A DNA stretch of 64,000 bases from Glandiceps talaboti (lineage: Eukaryota; Hemichordata; Enteropneusta; Spengelidae): NCBI RefSeq assembly GCF_964340395.1, contig NC_135566.1, forward strand, positions 13,916,501 through 13,980,500, in the 5' to 3' direction. The first letter of the stretch is position 1; the number at the start of each line of letters is the position of its first letter. Made by a program: the position numbers and the translations under genes. Shown in pieces: positions 28,899-42,595 of the stretch. Below the pieces are notes generated by a model. It searched no databases and was not told the origin of the DNA. It saw only the letters and a program-made list of their open reading frames with translations.

Positions 28899-31800
28899 CT
28901 GTAAAATAAAAACAGTCGAGTCACACTGGAGATTCTTTGCAAATTCACACCCTTGTGTATATTGTCGGGATGTGGTAACGTCATTATTTCTCAGAATGAA
29001 CACTGGGGGGGGGGGCGCTGATCACGCCAGATCTAGAGTGATCCGAAGTGGCACTTTAAGTCTATTTCACACAAAACAACACAAATGCGGAAAAAAATGC
29101 ATATATATATTCATAAAAAATGTTTAGATCTTAACTTTGCACGAAATAGTAATACAATATACAGTAGTTGATAGATAAATGTAACTTAATAAATCAACGT
29201 GGTAATGATACTAGTTGAGTTTAATATGCGTATTACATATAATTAACATACAAATTGTAACAGCAAGCTGCACTGAGAAGATTCAACTCGTGAACTTCAG
29301 GGCACACTCTGACATAACAATGAGTTTATGTAAATCCCATATAAAACTATACATTCCACTAGCCACGCATGAAGAGCACTCTCCTGATGCTTTGTAACGA
29401 AATTTAAAGAAAAAAACATGTTACCTGCAGTTTCTCCGGCAACTGTTGTGATTCCTAATGACTGCGATGTCAAACCAATAGATTTATGTGTAATGCTTTC
29501 AGATTCGGTAACATCATGTGTAGTATCCACCAGTGGACTCGTAGCTTGTGCTGCTGTCGAGAAGTTTGCTACAGTTGGTGTTGTTGTCGTCGGTTTTTCT
29601 GTAGTTGCTGGTGTTGTTGTCGTGGATTTTTCTGTAGTTGGTCCGGTTGTGTAGAAAGATTCATCTATTGGAAATATAATGTAAATAATACATTACTCAC
29701 TGCATCATGACCATGAAAACTAGTTGTTATTTATTTTTACTCGTCTAGCGACTCGTAGTGACAAGGGCCCCTTAGGTCACTCATATTTTCCTTGGCTCAG
29801 ACGAAGAAAAATATTGTGGAATAATACCTAAATATCCACCTACCCGCCTAGCAGTAGATGAAATATCGATGTCTCCATTCGTTATCCAATTTTGATAAGG
29901 AATCAGTTATGGAGAGTGATGACACAGTCAGCATATAGGTGGCTAGACAGACAGGTAGACACATGCCATCTCACCCTTCCTTCCTAATATCACAATATGG
30001 GGATAAAGATAACTTATATTTACCTCCGTATTGGCATATAAAGAGATGTGACTCCATACAGTTGCTATCGGCGTATCCTATGTCCAAGCCGGTACTGAAA
30101 GAAAGAGATATAAAATAAAATACTATTGGTATCTCAGAATAGGAAAACTGACATGCAATAAATTTGACCCAAATAGAAAATTACTTCTTACTGATAGAAT
30201 GTATCAAACTGCATAACATAAATTTGGTATTGCAGCTTATTTTGAAAGAAATACACCAATTTCGACGTAAACAACGAATCCAGCCGTTGCTCGGGGGGGG
30301 GGGGGGGGGCTACGGGAAACAAAGGCAAGTTGGCCATGGGGACGATCGCACCATGTCGTACAAGCTCAATGAACGAAATCGAACTTCGTTCGTTTAGGAC
30401 AAATCCCCGTCACCCTCCTAAATGAATGTTTACTAGTGCGACATCGACACGTTTATATATGATGTAAACCATGATGATTATTGTAGCGGTCATACCACAA
30501 CGATCTATGCAATGTAAAAACATGATGGTAAACACATTAAAATACTACCAGAAATCCAACACTGTATATCACAGTAGAAGTAAATTTATGAACATCTCTG
30601 TAGAAAATACAGAACCTGTTATCATTGAATGCGGACGTGAAAGTTTTCGAAATTTGGTGAGAAGTGCCAAAATAAAGTTCAGCAATTGTACTGACGCCAG
30701 ACCCCCTCCTCCCTCTAAACGAACGAAGATCACTTACTGAGTTCAATTGTGTGTCATTGTGCGATCATCCCTTGAGATTTATTGTTTGCACTCTATGTCA
30801 TGGATTTTACCTTTCCAACAGTAGACAGTCGTCTTCATTGTCAGGCGATGTATTCGGATGACCCTCTCCCCACAGCAAGTACGGTGGATAAAAGTTATTG
30901 GATAATAAGAATTCCCCTTCTGTATCAATATCATTTCCATCCACCCAAATCCTTTCTAAAAACAAAAGATATTAAAGTCAAACGATTCCCATAAAGCTGA
31001 ATGTCGACATTATCAAATTTATTAATGAATTAAAGAGTTTAACCAATCATTATCATAAACTATGAGTTCTGGCGAGTCATTTCATGATTTTACATCACCT
31101 ACAATTACTTGTGATTTCAGAGAAACATTAAGTTCTTGTGCCTCTCTAGAGTGTCTTTGCTATGGGCCATTGCATCATGGGAGTCAGCAGAGATAATATA
31201 TTCACCGCTGCACAATGAATATTCATGACATGTTTTACACTGAAGGGAATAGACACTTAGGAGTAATGTCAAAGTGCCCCTCATAAAGACAAGATTTTCT
31301 CAAATGAACCCCATTCCATGCATATTTTTGATATATCACTTATATATGATGTTACTATAATTGCACCATTTGAATGTAATTGGATACTGTGATTTACATT
31401 TGGTGCAATTCTGTACATGTGTTTGAGATAAATCTACAAAAGATGTGTGTCATTTTTTTAAGATCTCGGCGCACAGCATAAATTTAGGAGACTCAGTACC
31501 TGCGGTTGACACACTTTTTTTTCAAACTTATCAATTATTCTGCATAAATTTATCAAATGTTGGTATGAAGCAATATAAACTAATAATGCCACCTATGGTA
31601 CATATAGCTGTTTATAGTAATGTGCAATGTAGTATGAAATGTATAGGGGATGATGGTGAAACAGAATCAAATACTTATACGCTTTTCCATGCAACGTGTT
31701 CCTGCTATAAATTTGAAATCAAGTTTAATGATTGCATGGTTTCAGATATATAGCCTATACTATAAGTCTTTCATAATTGTATTCAGTAGGATAATACATT

Positions 31801-32833
31801 AATTGGAGTAAACACAGACAGTTCAGACATCATGCAATTGAGAGTGCTGTGGTCACTGATACTGTCATACCCTGGAATTGTAGGAAATAGTCGTTAGAAC
31901 CCATTTCAATTACACGTGCATGTTTTATCTGTAATTTAATAATTGGTAGATTCACACAACTAAAATGGTTTACTTTCTTACCATTGAAATTGTGCACAAT
32001 GGTTGTAATATGTAATACAAATAGGGGAGGGTACAAGAGGGAGTATCCCCTTTCGCATTGGAAAATTGATAAATCAAAATGTAGACACTAAATTATAAAA
32101 GGCGGCCATATGGATGATGTTTTTGGTATTTATTTTACAAAACAATGTTATTATCATGGCTTCCTACTTGGAAAATAAATACCAAATCCTCATCCATATG
32201 GCAGACGACATTCTATTTTATATAAACCGACTTTCATTTCTTACCAATGTTGATATCGACTCCATTATACACCATCTCCACCATGATATGTACATGTTCA
32301 ACATCATTCCGTATTCTTGCAAGGTGGCCCCCGTTGTTGACACAGTACTGATGGGCATCATGCCATGTCTTCGATAGAGTAGGGAACTCATATTCAACAA
32401 TTGGTTTATCTGTTGGAAAAATATTACAAAGTTGTTTTTGCATGATTGTAAAGCTTATCATAGCATCTAGAGTTAATAATTGTGTGGAGTGAAAATCCCA
32501 ATCAAATGCTATGCATATAATTTCAAATGCGTCTCTGAAAGTGAACACTAGCTGGACCGAAGCATTATGTGAAATAAACAGCAGGCCTCTTTGCAGACCG
32601 ATTTGCCAATTTTTAAAAACTCTTTCAGAGAGGTCCTCCAATGCAAAAATGGTGAAAATTACTTTCTCGTGTCCCCTAATCATAAAGAAAGTTAGATGAA
32701 TTCAGTCTCGCCTTGTTCCAGGAGTTCCAACTTACTCGGTCACTATTACTGCATTAACACTGACCCCTCATTGGGTTTCTTGAGAGACAAGTGTTCATAT
32801 GCTTAAGAACTCTCCAGTATAAATAAAGTTTAT

Positions 32834-32878
<45 letters not shown>

Positions 32879-33080
32879 AACTACTGGTGCTGCTACTACT
32901 ACTACGACAACTACTACTACTAGTACTACTACTACTGCGACTACTACTACTAATAGAACTAGTACTAGTAGTAGTAGTACTACTACTACTAGTAGTTGTA
33001 GTAATAGTAGTAGTAGTAGTACTACTACTACTACTAAAACAACTACTACTACTACAACAACAACTACTACTACTACTACA

Positions 33081-33115
<35 letters not shown>

Positions 33116-35196
33116 AACTACTACTACTACTACTACTAATTTAACGGAAGTTACTTCAATTTCAGAATTGAGCCAGTCTATTTTATCAATAAACTAATTA
33201 TTGTTCACACTATGGATGTCTTATATCAAATAAGCATTTTTTTAAGTAGCGAATGTGTGACGTGAACTCTGTGATATGGCAAAAGTGGCCGCTATTGAAG
33301 GGGATCATGCTATGGTGTATATCACCGATTTGTAGGAGTTTGACTTTCACCACTAGGATAAACGCGGTGTACATACGAATGTTTAGAAAAAAACGTAACC
33401 TTTTATTAGGGCATATTAGACACTCATTAACAAGACTATTGTTGATATGGGATATCTTACCATATGTACATATAAGCCCGCCTAAAGTGTAACAATCCAT
33501 GTCTTCCCATTTAGACTGTTGAGACCTGTTGGAAAGAACCGGCAATTTTAGTAATCATCGTCATACAAGGTTCCTTGTTTGATAATATACTTGCAGTAAT
33601 CTATAATATTATGCCAGAATAATGTCTGGCAAATAATACCTACTTGGTGTTTAAACGTGCACAATATAGAAATGGGAGGGGGGATTTCAACTTGGACTAT
33701 GATATCAAGTGTGCATGCTTTTCTTTTTGAATCATCTTAGCACTTATTGATTTAGTGTCGCGTATTTTTATATTCAAGGAACAGTCCTTGCCAATTTTAT
33801 TATGATTATTTTTATTTAACATCATAACATGTTTTCGTTTTAACCAGGCCTGAGATAACATGTGTGGAACATGAAAATGAGTCAGTTTTCGCATAATTTC
33901 CCTAGTGACCACCTTCCTACTTCAATCATTATGTATTAGGGGAGCCTCTAATACATCCATACTTCAATCAACATGACGTAACGGAAGTACAGCTAATTTA
34001 CATAGACTATGAATAAGGATGATCTCATATTCATGTGAGTGTTAGCGATGTCTAGGTTTTTTAACTTGGGAACTCTATATTTCATATTGACAATGTAGTT
34101 TATGAGGATTTCTTATCTAAACATTTTCTCTTCAAAATGACAGTAAATAAAGTGGCTGAGAATGTCCTCACGACAATTATACCTTCAGACGTTTATCAAA
34201 ACCACTCCTCTGCATAATTAGTTTACACGCATATCTCACCTGCCATCAATCGATACACAGTCGCCACCTCCTTGATTGTCAGGTTGACCTGGTTTCCAGT
34301 GAGTAAAGCCCAACATCGTCCCATCTTTGTGAAGCCATATACCTACAGTTTCATGCTCATATGCATCATACCATATATCATCTAGAAACAAATGTAACAG
34401 TTATACAGAGACTTCAGATCATAAAAATGAGCGCCTAAGTTTGTCGTTGTGAACTTTAAGTGATGACACCAGAGTCTGTTCAGAAATGAAGCAATAAGAA
34501 TTAATACTGACAAACAAATATAGATACACCACAGGGTCCAGTGAGCATTGTCATACCCGGGTCAGTTACCGCGACAATTTGCTGTATATCTTATCTTCTG
34601 AGAGATTATCACACCATACAAAGTCAATCATGCACACACTAGTATGAAAGTCTAGTTAATGCATCAATGAGTGTGATAATTTCCCAGAAGATAAGAGATA
34701 AAGCAAAGTGTGATCTCTTGCCAATTATAAGATTAGGGGTGTTTTGATTTAGATAAGAGGAGAAGAATGGACAAGATGTCTTTATTTAGTCAATAAAGAG
34801 AGAATTATATACAGCTGAAAGAGAGAACAGTAGTCAGGGAGAGAAGAAAAAAAGTTTTATATTACCTCAAAAATTAAAGTCAATTGATCAATATCACACA
34901 CAAAATAAGTTTATTTCAATTAATCATTAAAATGATCAATCATTCAACCAAATAATAAATCAATCAATAAATCGGTCGATCGATCGATCGATCGATCAAT
35001 AATATCGCATCATCGCTGGACCATGTGGATACACTACAACGTCTTGCAGTATTCCTATTTCATGCCATGAAACTGCAAAAAGAAGGCTACAGTGTTATAC
35101 AACAGTTTCAATTGCCTTTTATGGTAATGCTTTGTTGTAAAAATTGTCTACGGTATATAATGGGTCGATGGCCTCCGAATACGGAATAAATAGAGC

Positions 35197-35232
<36 letters not shown>

Positions 35233-35785
35233 GATAAACTAGTACAGTATGAACACGTCATTAAAGATGTTGAGTCCTCTTGGACAGTCAAATCCTTATA
35301 CCATAGAAGTTATAAACAAACTAGTCGATCAAGCAGAGAGAAGGCATATACTTACTCTCTTGCACAAATTTATCTAATCCTCGGAATGCCTGCAGAATAT
35401 CCGAGTAAACCGGAAGGGTACTATAGCTGAAAAGTCTGCCTCCATTCTGTCTTTCACAATAATCCCAAGCTTCGTACCATGTTAACCAATAAGAGGCGTA
35501 TCTATACAACATAGTGGTGGAGGAAAGCCAAATCGAGCCTTCCACTGATTCAAGTACAAAATGAAAAAAATAATCATTAATTTATTCCATCCATTGTCTA
35601 ATATGTATATGTAAACTAGAAGAAATGGCTTGTCATTTAAATGATGTATCCAAAACCAAACATATGTTGTCAACAACAATATTTGAACAAAAATAATTGA
35701 AATACAGCATGAGGGTTCAGATAATCCGCCAGGCTACCAAAGCTCACACGTCCTAAAATAAAATACACGAAACAAGGAAGAATTC

Positions 35786-35828
<43 letters not shown>

Positions 35829-38800
35829 AAATAGACTACAAGATATACATTTGTTTTAATTTTGAATTTGTAGTAGCCTGTGTATGGCGCTTACGTTTAT
35901 ATTCCACTCAATCTCTCACACTGTAAGCTTGTAACTAGAATTGTAAAAAGCTGCTACGGTTTGAAAATCTCAATGCAGAATTGCCCAATCAGCTTGTTCG
36001 TCACCATGGGGTATTCAAATGTATGCAGATGATACACATGCAAATCAATACATTTTCATAAAGTTGACCGACAAAGAAAACAGAATCTTTTTCACTGAAT
36101 CTCCTGAAGAAATTACAAACAAAACAGACTGTAAAACAGCTCAGTTGCTAATTCTCTTAGGAAAGTACTGTATTCATAAATACTGGATAATAGGCAATAA
36201 CATTCTGATAGAAACTCTTGTTAGATACGAATTTGTTTTAACATTAAAGATAACAAAAAGGCTGGAAAGTTTCAATAGACTAATGGCAGTGCTGTAAATT
36301 AATTACTTGGTTTTTATCATTTTCCTTTTCTTTTATGAGGCTATAAAATACAAAATTTAAAAAATAAAAATAATTAAAAAACGAACTCTTGAATTTATCG
36401 CATGTTTTTACTTAAAGGGACACAATCTAAATTTATACGTTTTAGCTGTAATTTTTGCTGGTGTTCAAAAGGTACTCATAGTATTAATTCTAACTGAAGC
36501 ATACATACCCATCCTTTGTAAGTAACTGAACTAAAATATATGGTATGAAAATATAACTTATAAGCGTTCCGATGACGTCATACTTATGAATCACATGATT
36601 ATGATTATAATTCAAAAGCATTCTACTTTGCAAACAAATATTGTACTAGCAATGCCTGACAAAAACATTTGTAATGTCATAAGAATACATGCATCGATAT
36701 CATTATGATACTAGATTTGTTTAATCGAGGTTATACTCAGTGATGTTATTCCATTATACATGCATACAATAAAATGAATTACTTTGAAACTTGAATCTAC
36801 TGGATGATTGAAAATGTTATGTATGTATGTATAATTATAATTTCCTGAAAAATAATGACTTTTAATAATGACGAGTTGTCGATAAATAAATGATGTTTCA
36901 TACGTTATACTTATTATTACCCAGTATTGTTCTCCATTCAGCTAAGGAAAATATGAGTGACTATAGGGGATGTCACTACGAGTCACTAGACGAGTGGTGA
37001 CAAACCCTTAGGTCACGAGTATTTTCCAAATGGACAAATCAAAATTTTGGGAATAATATGATTATACATCCTCTAGTTTAATTTATGAATAATTAGGAAA
37101 AATAATGGCGATTTGGAATGTATTTCAAAGACCGCAGAACCAGTGATGTAGACACAGGATGTGGTGACGTAGAACGACCAGGGTATGTAATCCATATTTT
37201 CTGTTCAAAGACAATAACTTGGATAGTGCATGATATTATTAAATCAATATAATACAGGCAAAAATCCAACATCAGGATTAATATTGCTCTCATTTTGCAC
37301 TTTTTGCAAATGAAACACTTACAGGTGTAACAGGCGTATGGATGACTTGAACTGCATGGCACTGTTTCCATCAATGCTGTTCCGATGTTGCTATATCAAA
37401 GAGAAAATATAGTCCAGATTTACAGCAATTTGGAGACAGCTATTCAAATGACTCTATGTAGGAACTGTGTTGGTGGCGGTTATGGCGAGACTTTAAATTT
37501 GCTGATTCAATATTATTGGCTGTGGTTCTGATGGTATATACAACTACAAGGCAATACTATACTGGTGGAGATGTAAGACGGGTGTACTGATGCTGCACCT
37601 TCAAAATTGTGTTGGTTCAGATGTGTATTGTTAACGGAAAACATGGTTTTCACCTAAATGCATGAATCGGTTTGATTCATGCATTTAGGTGAACGTAGGC
37701 AAGAGTCCCCCAAATATGGATATATAGATGTGGCAATCTTGTGTACTTTCCCAATGATGGCCCCTAACTATCTAAGTATCGTACTCGCATAACTACACAG
37801 CTCACTCTACACTGCTCCACTGATGGCCCCTAACTATCCAAGTATATGGTACTCACATAACAACACAGTCCTCTTCTCCTACGCGGTTATTCGGTTCATT
37901 TACTGCCCAATCGTTGTAAGGAGATAGTCCTCCACCAGGATATCGAAATTCGCCATCCTGCTCAATGTCGTTTAGACCAATGAATAGATAATTGATATTA
38001 GCACCTTGAGAAGGAAAAGAAATTAATAAAATAGTAAACACCATGAATACACTCACTTATATGCTTTGATTAGTTTGTTTGTTTGTTTGTTTGTTTGTTT
38101 GTTTTGCTTTATGTAAGTATGCAAATCTTAAAACTCAAAACACGATCGTATCGGAAAAGTTTTTGATAAGGCAGTCTCTAATAAAAAGGTGTCTTTAATA
38201 ATCAAGTGGCCATGGAAATAGGTGAAGAATTGATTTGATCGCAAAACACTATCGAACAAAGAGTATAGTTTTGTAGCAGTGGAATTTACTATATATCTTG
38301 TGTGATTTTGTCGCTTTTTTGGTTCCATTTTCTCGTCAATTCCAAAGCTGGTGCAAATATTACTTATTAAAGCAATGCAACTAATATGTATTTATTTGAC
38401 ACGCTAATTGCGTGCATTTGAACTAACACTGGTAACAGGATCAAAACTTGTTCGACGTATCACAGGGAGATTACTCCCTAGAAGAGATATCTAATTTGTT
38501 TGAAAATATGAAAGGACGGGGTTTGACGGGCAAGCAAGTGGAGTGCTAGTGATCAACGGCGAGTTCGTCATAAATGACCTTCGTGTGACCCAGCAGTGTT
38601 GCATTCGGATGTTCCTGGACGTACGCATGCGCAATAAAACTGATCACTCCGAATCGTAACAATTTACTAACATTGCATTAGAGGTAGCTCTAGAAATATG
38701 CTATACGTTTCCATCCACTCAGAGCGCATATTTCCAGAGCAACGTTACGGATAGGGGTATTATGGCATTTTAGGAACACGTTATGGCATGTTCACAATTC

Positions 38801-41800
38801 GGTGTATCGTTATTTTATTAAAAGATGGCACTTGACATACTAGTACTCCTCCGGCAGCACACGGGTCAAGAAATTCGACGAGAAATGACGGCACACGTAC
38901 ATATAAGGGGGATAGGAGCGAACAGTTTTTACGGCCGGGGATGGGCCGGTGACTTCTTGTTCGTGTTGTACTTAAAATAGTGAACCCCCCCCCCCGTGAT
39001 TCATCCACAAAACAATCCAACCCCCCACCTCTGACACGCTGACCCCCCCCCCCCCCGACATGTGTTGACAGGTAATATTCTTCTTGTGCTTGCAAAAGAC
39101 GCTCTAGATTCTCAAAGCACAATACAGCACACTGCATAGTTCATTTTACTTCTTAAATTTACAGTAATTTTAAGTGTATCTGGTAAATTGCTGTCCCAAA
39201 TCCATTGGTTCACATGTATAAAGCTCTTTGCAGGAACCCTATGAGAAGTATGATTGTCTGTTCATGGACATGCAACATATTCATGGTTTAGTAATCAAAC
39301 GTTCTAAGATATCTCTTAGATTGAGTGAACTATTACCATTATAGATTAATTCAGCTAACTGTAAGGTACAATATTAGAAGTGGAGTTAATATAATTGTAA
39401 ACCTAGCCTTCCTAGGGGTTTCTGCAAGTTTCAAAGTGGGGAGAGAACTGGAAACAGTATGGGGAGATGTGCACGCTACGCGCATGCGTGCCTGCTATAC
39501 AAGCGCGGGGGGGAGGGGGTAAGAGCTTTTTGAAAAATGAACACCTTTTGGAGGCCATTTAGAGCACCATTCAGAAGTAAAACACAACTTCGTTATATCA
39601 TAAAAGTATCACTAATTTTAGGTTTTCAAAAGTCATATTGACACAAATAATGATGAAAAAAAAAGATAAAGTAGAAGGTGAGAAAATTTGGGGTAAACAT
39701 GCACAGTGGAGGTCAGTTACCATTTAGAGATACAAATTCATTAAATTATTTGAAAGTGTGTCTCTATTGGCTATGTTTGTGTGCAATTCAACATGTTCAG
39801 GTCAATGGAGGCACAGATTTTAGAGTCAGTCCATTCAGTAAATTTCAAGGAATTTAAATTCTTATGTGTTATGTGTACAGCTACACATGCGAGTTTTTAT
39901 GTCACATGATGACACAATGCAACTCATGGCCAGCAATATTGAGAAGTCATTTCTAAGAAAACTGTTGCTTAAAAGGTGCGATGTTATGACTCCATGTCAT
40001 ATGCTTGGAATGTATCAAGAGACAAAGAGTTTATGTTATATTTGAACGTATATTTATAGCCATTGTTTATGGTTTATTTTATGCACATACATTTGTTGTA
40101 TGGAAATTTAAGTACAGCAGGTGGGTGGTTCATGATTTCGTTAAGTTGTTGAAAATAAGGTGACCCCCATTTATTCACTTTGTAAAAAATGATGACCCCC
40201 TTCTTTGAGTCCCAAATTAAGGTGCCCCCCCCCCAGTTTGTACAGTTTGTCTAAAATGGTGCCGCGACATGATTTTTGTAAAATTCTCAACAAACCTGTC
40301 ACTCAGTCTACTATTTATGGCAGTTACTGTTCTTTTTATATAGTACTTTAAAGCAAATGTGTATGTGTACGTGGCAAATGCCAATTGCCTGTCCATGACT
40401 TTCTCTGCAGTTGTCTTCACTGAAGCAGGGAGGGTTATTTTTGTGTTTCCCCTAGATCTAGAAAAACAAAAGACCTACGTGGGGGTATGCAAGTAATGCG
40501 CGCTGACCAGAAACAATCCTCTTTTTTGGCCTAAATTAAACATTTACATTTCGTTGACATTTCTCTAAGTCCAACAGTACTGTACTTGAGAAGATTTCGT
40601 GAAATGTCAAGTCTTTACGTTATTTCATACCACTATGTTTACCTACCTCCAGTATTTAGCCGTTGTGTTGCCTGAATAATACCTGCATACCACTGGTCAG
40701 TCGGTACTCTCGCGAGATATGTGTTCTGTACGCTTTCACAGTGACTCTTTGCTTCATACCAGGTTTTTTCTTGGGAGAATGCATAGGTATTGGTAAACAC
40801 CATATCACCATTAATCCCTGTCAGCAAATCACAATGCCATAATGGAGCGTTCAGTAATTACAAAGGGGAGAGCCGGGAAAAATCTAGTCCCATCTGTCGC
40901 TTAAAATGTGAGCCTCCCCCTAGTCAATTGTGCTAAAAGGTAACCCCCCCCCTCAATTTCCATTCTCTAAAATATGACCCTCCCCTCTATTCAAAATATT
41001 TAAATGAAAACACTTTTAACACCTCCCTGTGGTGTAGTTGTTAGAGCTCAAGATTAGTCACTGACAGGATGTCCTAGGTTCAAATTCCATTAGAGACAGG
41101 ATCTTTTTATGCAGTAAGATCTCACTATGTTGATAGTTGTTGATGGCATTTAGCATGTCCCACTATTACCACGTCACGACTGCCAGTTTGTATTAAATCA
41201 ATGCCTTTGCTATGATATAATTGGCTGAGCCGAAGACCAGAACTCCTTACAACTAGATGAGCACACAAGTGATAACCTCAGGACCTCGGTCAACATCTCC
41301 ACTCCACCACACTATCCCCAATATAACAAAATAATGCAATACAAAACTAGTCAAATTTGATCCTCCCTAATTCCAATTTTCTAAGTATGGACTTAGGAAC
41401 GATTTCTAACAAGTGACCAACCCCCTAATGCCGAACGACACTCCCCTTGCAATTACTGAAGGCTCCCTTAGAATAAAAAGAAGCAAAGGGTTGAAACCAT
41501 TGCCATCCGGAAGCGCCAAACAAAGTCAAATAAATTTTGTGGAATTTTTAAATGAAAAAAATGTTAAAGTGTGGATGTCAACATAAATGTCCTATAACAT
41601 TACGATTTTCTTCTGGCATTGTTAGAAAATTTGATTGCATAGCATGGATTTCCGGAACATCTTTTGATACGTATAATAAATTACATCATCAGATTGGTTA
41701 TATTAAAGTTGTATATCTTAATACCAGGTTTGAGATCATAGGCAATTGCAAGTGATGGTTAAGTGTATGTGGTTCAGTGGGTAAAATACTCAGAGCACCT

Positions 41801-42550
41801 TTTAAATATGCAGCAAAATATACACCCAAATACGTATAATCTCAGCTTGTGCCCCTTTAAGCCTGTACTAGTAGTATGTTAGCATGTGTTATTTTTTCTG
41901 ATATGAGATTTTCAATTACAATGGATACGATTCGATTGTACATGACGCCATCACCATTCTCAAAAGCCTGGATCTCACGAATTTATAGCATTATAGGAGT
42001 TTGCTGTCACAGTGGCAGATCTTACTTTCCCCATTGTAAGTGTGTTAGCTAATGTCATATTATTTGAACATTGTATTTTTGTCTCGAAGCACCAATAAAC
42101 TAAAGTAAATACACCACTACCTACAAGACTTACAGGAATTGTATTTAAAAAACTATAATCCTCCAATTTGATAATGTCATTGTTCCTTTTATTTTGTAGA
42201 TTAAAAATCGATGACGCAATAAGATAATCTACCCGCTACTGTAAGGTATAAGTGGCATCCTTAGGATATGGATGGGAACGTATCTGTTTGAAATTTATCC
42301 ATCTTATTTCCCTAGGGGAATATTATGTCTTGCAATTGGGCCATAGCAAAACTATTTAAACTAGGGGGTAGGTACAATATGTATGCACTCAACGGTTGTT
42401 AGAAATTTCTTGTATAATCCTTCCAGCGTTGTACAGGCTTAAAGAATAATTACCGTGTGAGTGCTGAGTAATTTGCGATCTTGTGTGAAATGTTCAGACG
42501 CTCTGTTTGCAGTTGGGCAGTAAACTAAGCCTGTTACCGTACCATGAAGG

Positions 42551-42595
<45 letters not shown>

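Larger units (their letters stand above)
30024..32409 (-). other. Gene A CTLD-c (HPN-type, membrane-proximal), three exons
   Basis: Exons 32409-32245, 30955-30811 and 30094-30024. Motifs are TWHDAHQYCVNNGGHLARI, IWVDGNDIDTEGEF, WGEGHPNTSPDNEDDC and CMESHLFICQY. HPN replaces EPN/QPD and no WND-like motif precedes the penultimate Cys (GYADSNC), so canonical sugar specificity is unlikely or altered. HPNTS contains an N-glycosylation sequon within the long loop. Confidence 0.86.
33461..35544 (-). other. Gene A CTLD-b (QPD-type), three exons
   Basis: Exons 35544-35356, 34381-34240 and 33525-33461. Key motifs are TWYEAWDYCERQNGGRL, then THWKPGQPDNQGGGDC, then KWEDMDCYTLGGLIC. QPD is the galactose-class signature, and WED stands where WND usually sits. 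This is the domain in gene A with the most complete set of Ca2+-site residues. It closes ICTY before the phase-1 junction to CTLD-c. Confidence 0.88.
24510..36129. repeat. Segmental duplication, copy A
   Basis: Non-coding and coding sequence here matches 49,860-64,000 in the same order and orientation. The offset grows stepwise from about 25,350 at the left end to about 27,870 at the right as insertions accumulate in copy B. It covers the 3' flank and the CTLD-b to tail exons of gene A. The right limit is set by the window end, so the true unit may extend further. Confidence 0.9.
37323..40817 (-). other. Gene A CTLD-a (EPN-type long loop), three exons
   Basis: Exons 40817-40647, 38004-37857 and 37390-37323. 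The first carries TWYEAKSHCESV, the usual WxxAxxxC start. The second carries LFIGLNDIEQDGEF, then WAVNEPNNRVGEEDC. The third ends VPCSSSHPYACY. EPN with a following acidic DC is the family hallmark of mannose-class Ca2+-dependent binding. The WND partner motif is missing before the penultimate Cys (METVPC), so Ca2+/sugar binding is plausible but not assured. Confidence 0.85.

Noticed and set aside
32887-33144. Poly-Leu ORF, and poly-Ser/Thr ORFs at 60158-60645
   Set aside because: Translation of ACT/AGT arrays; no splice or homology support.
36019-36297. ORF beginning MYADDTHANQYIF, resembling the RT YADD box
   Set aside because: No other RT motif flanks it, and the paralogous sequence near 63,490 does not keep the frame. 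Coincidental.
38781-39137. 118-codon minus-strand ORF in gene A intron
   Set aside because: Gly-rich part comes from poly-C tracts; the rest looks like a common dispersed repeat with no splice support.
41975-42166. Short minus-strand ORF with a hydrophobic stretch, considered as gene A signal exon
   Set aside because: No donor in the right phase. The exon at 45782-45863 fits phase, length and signal-peptide shape better.
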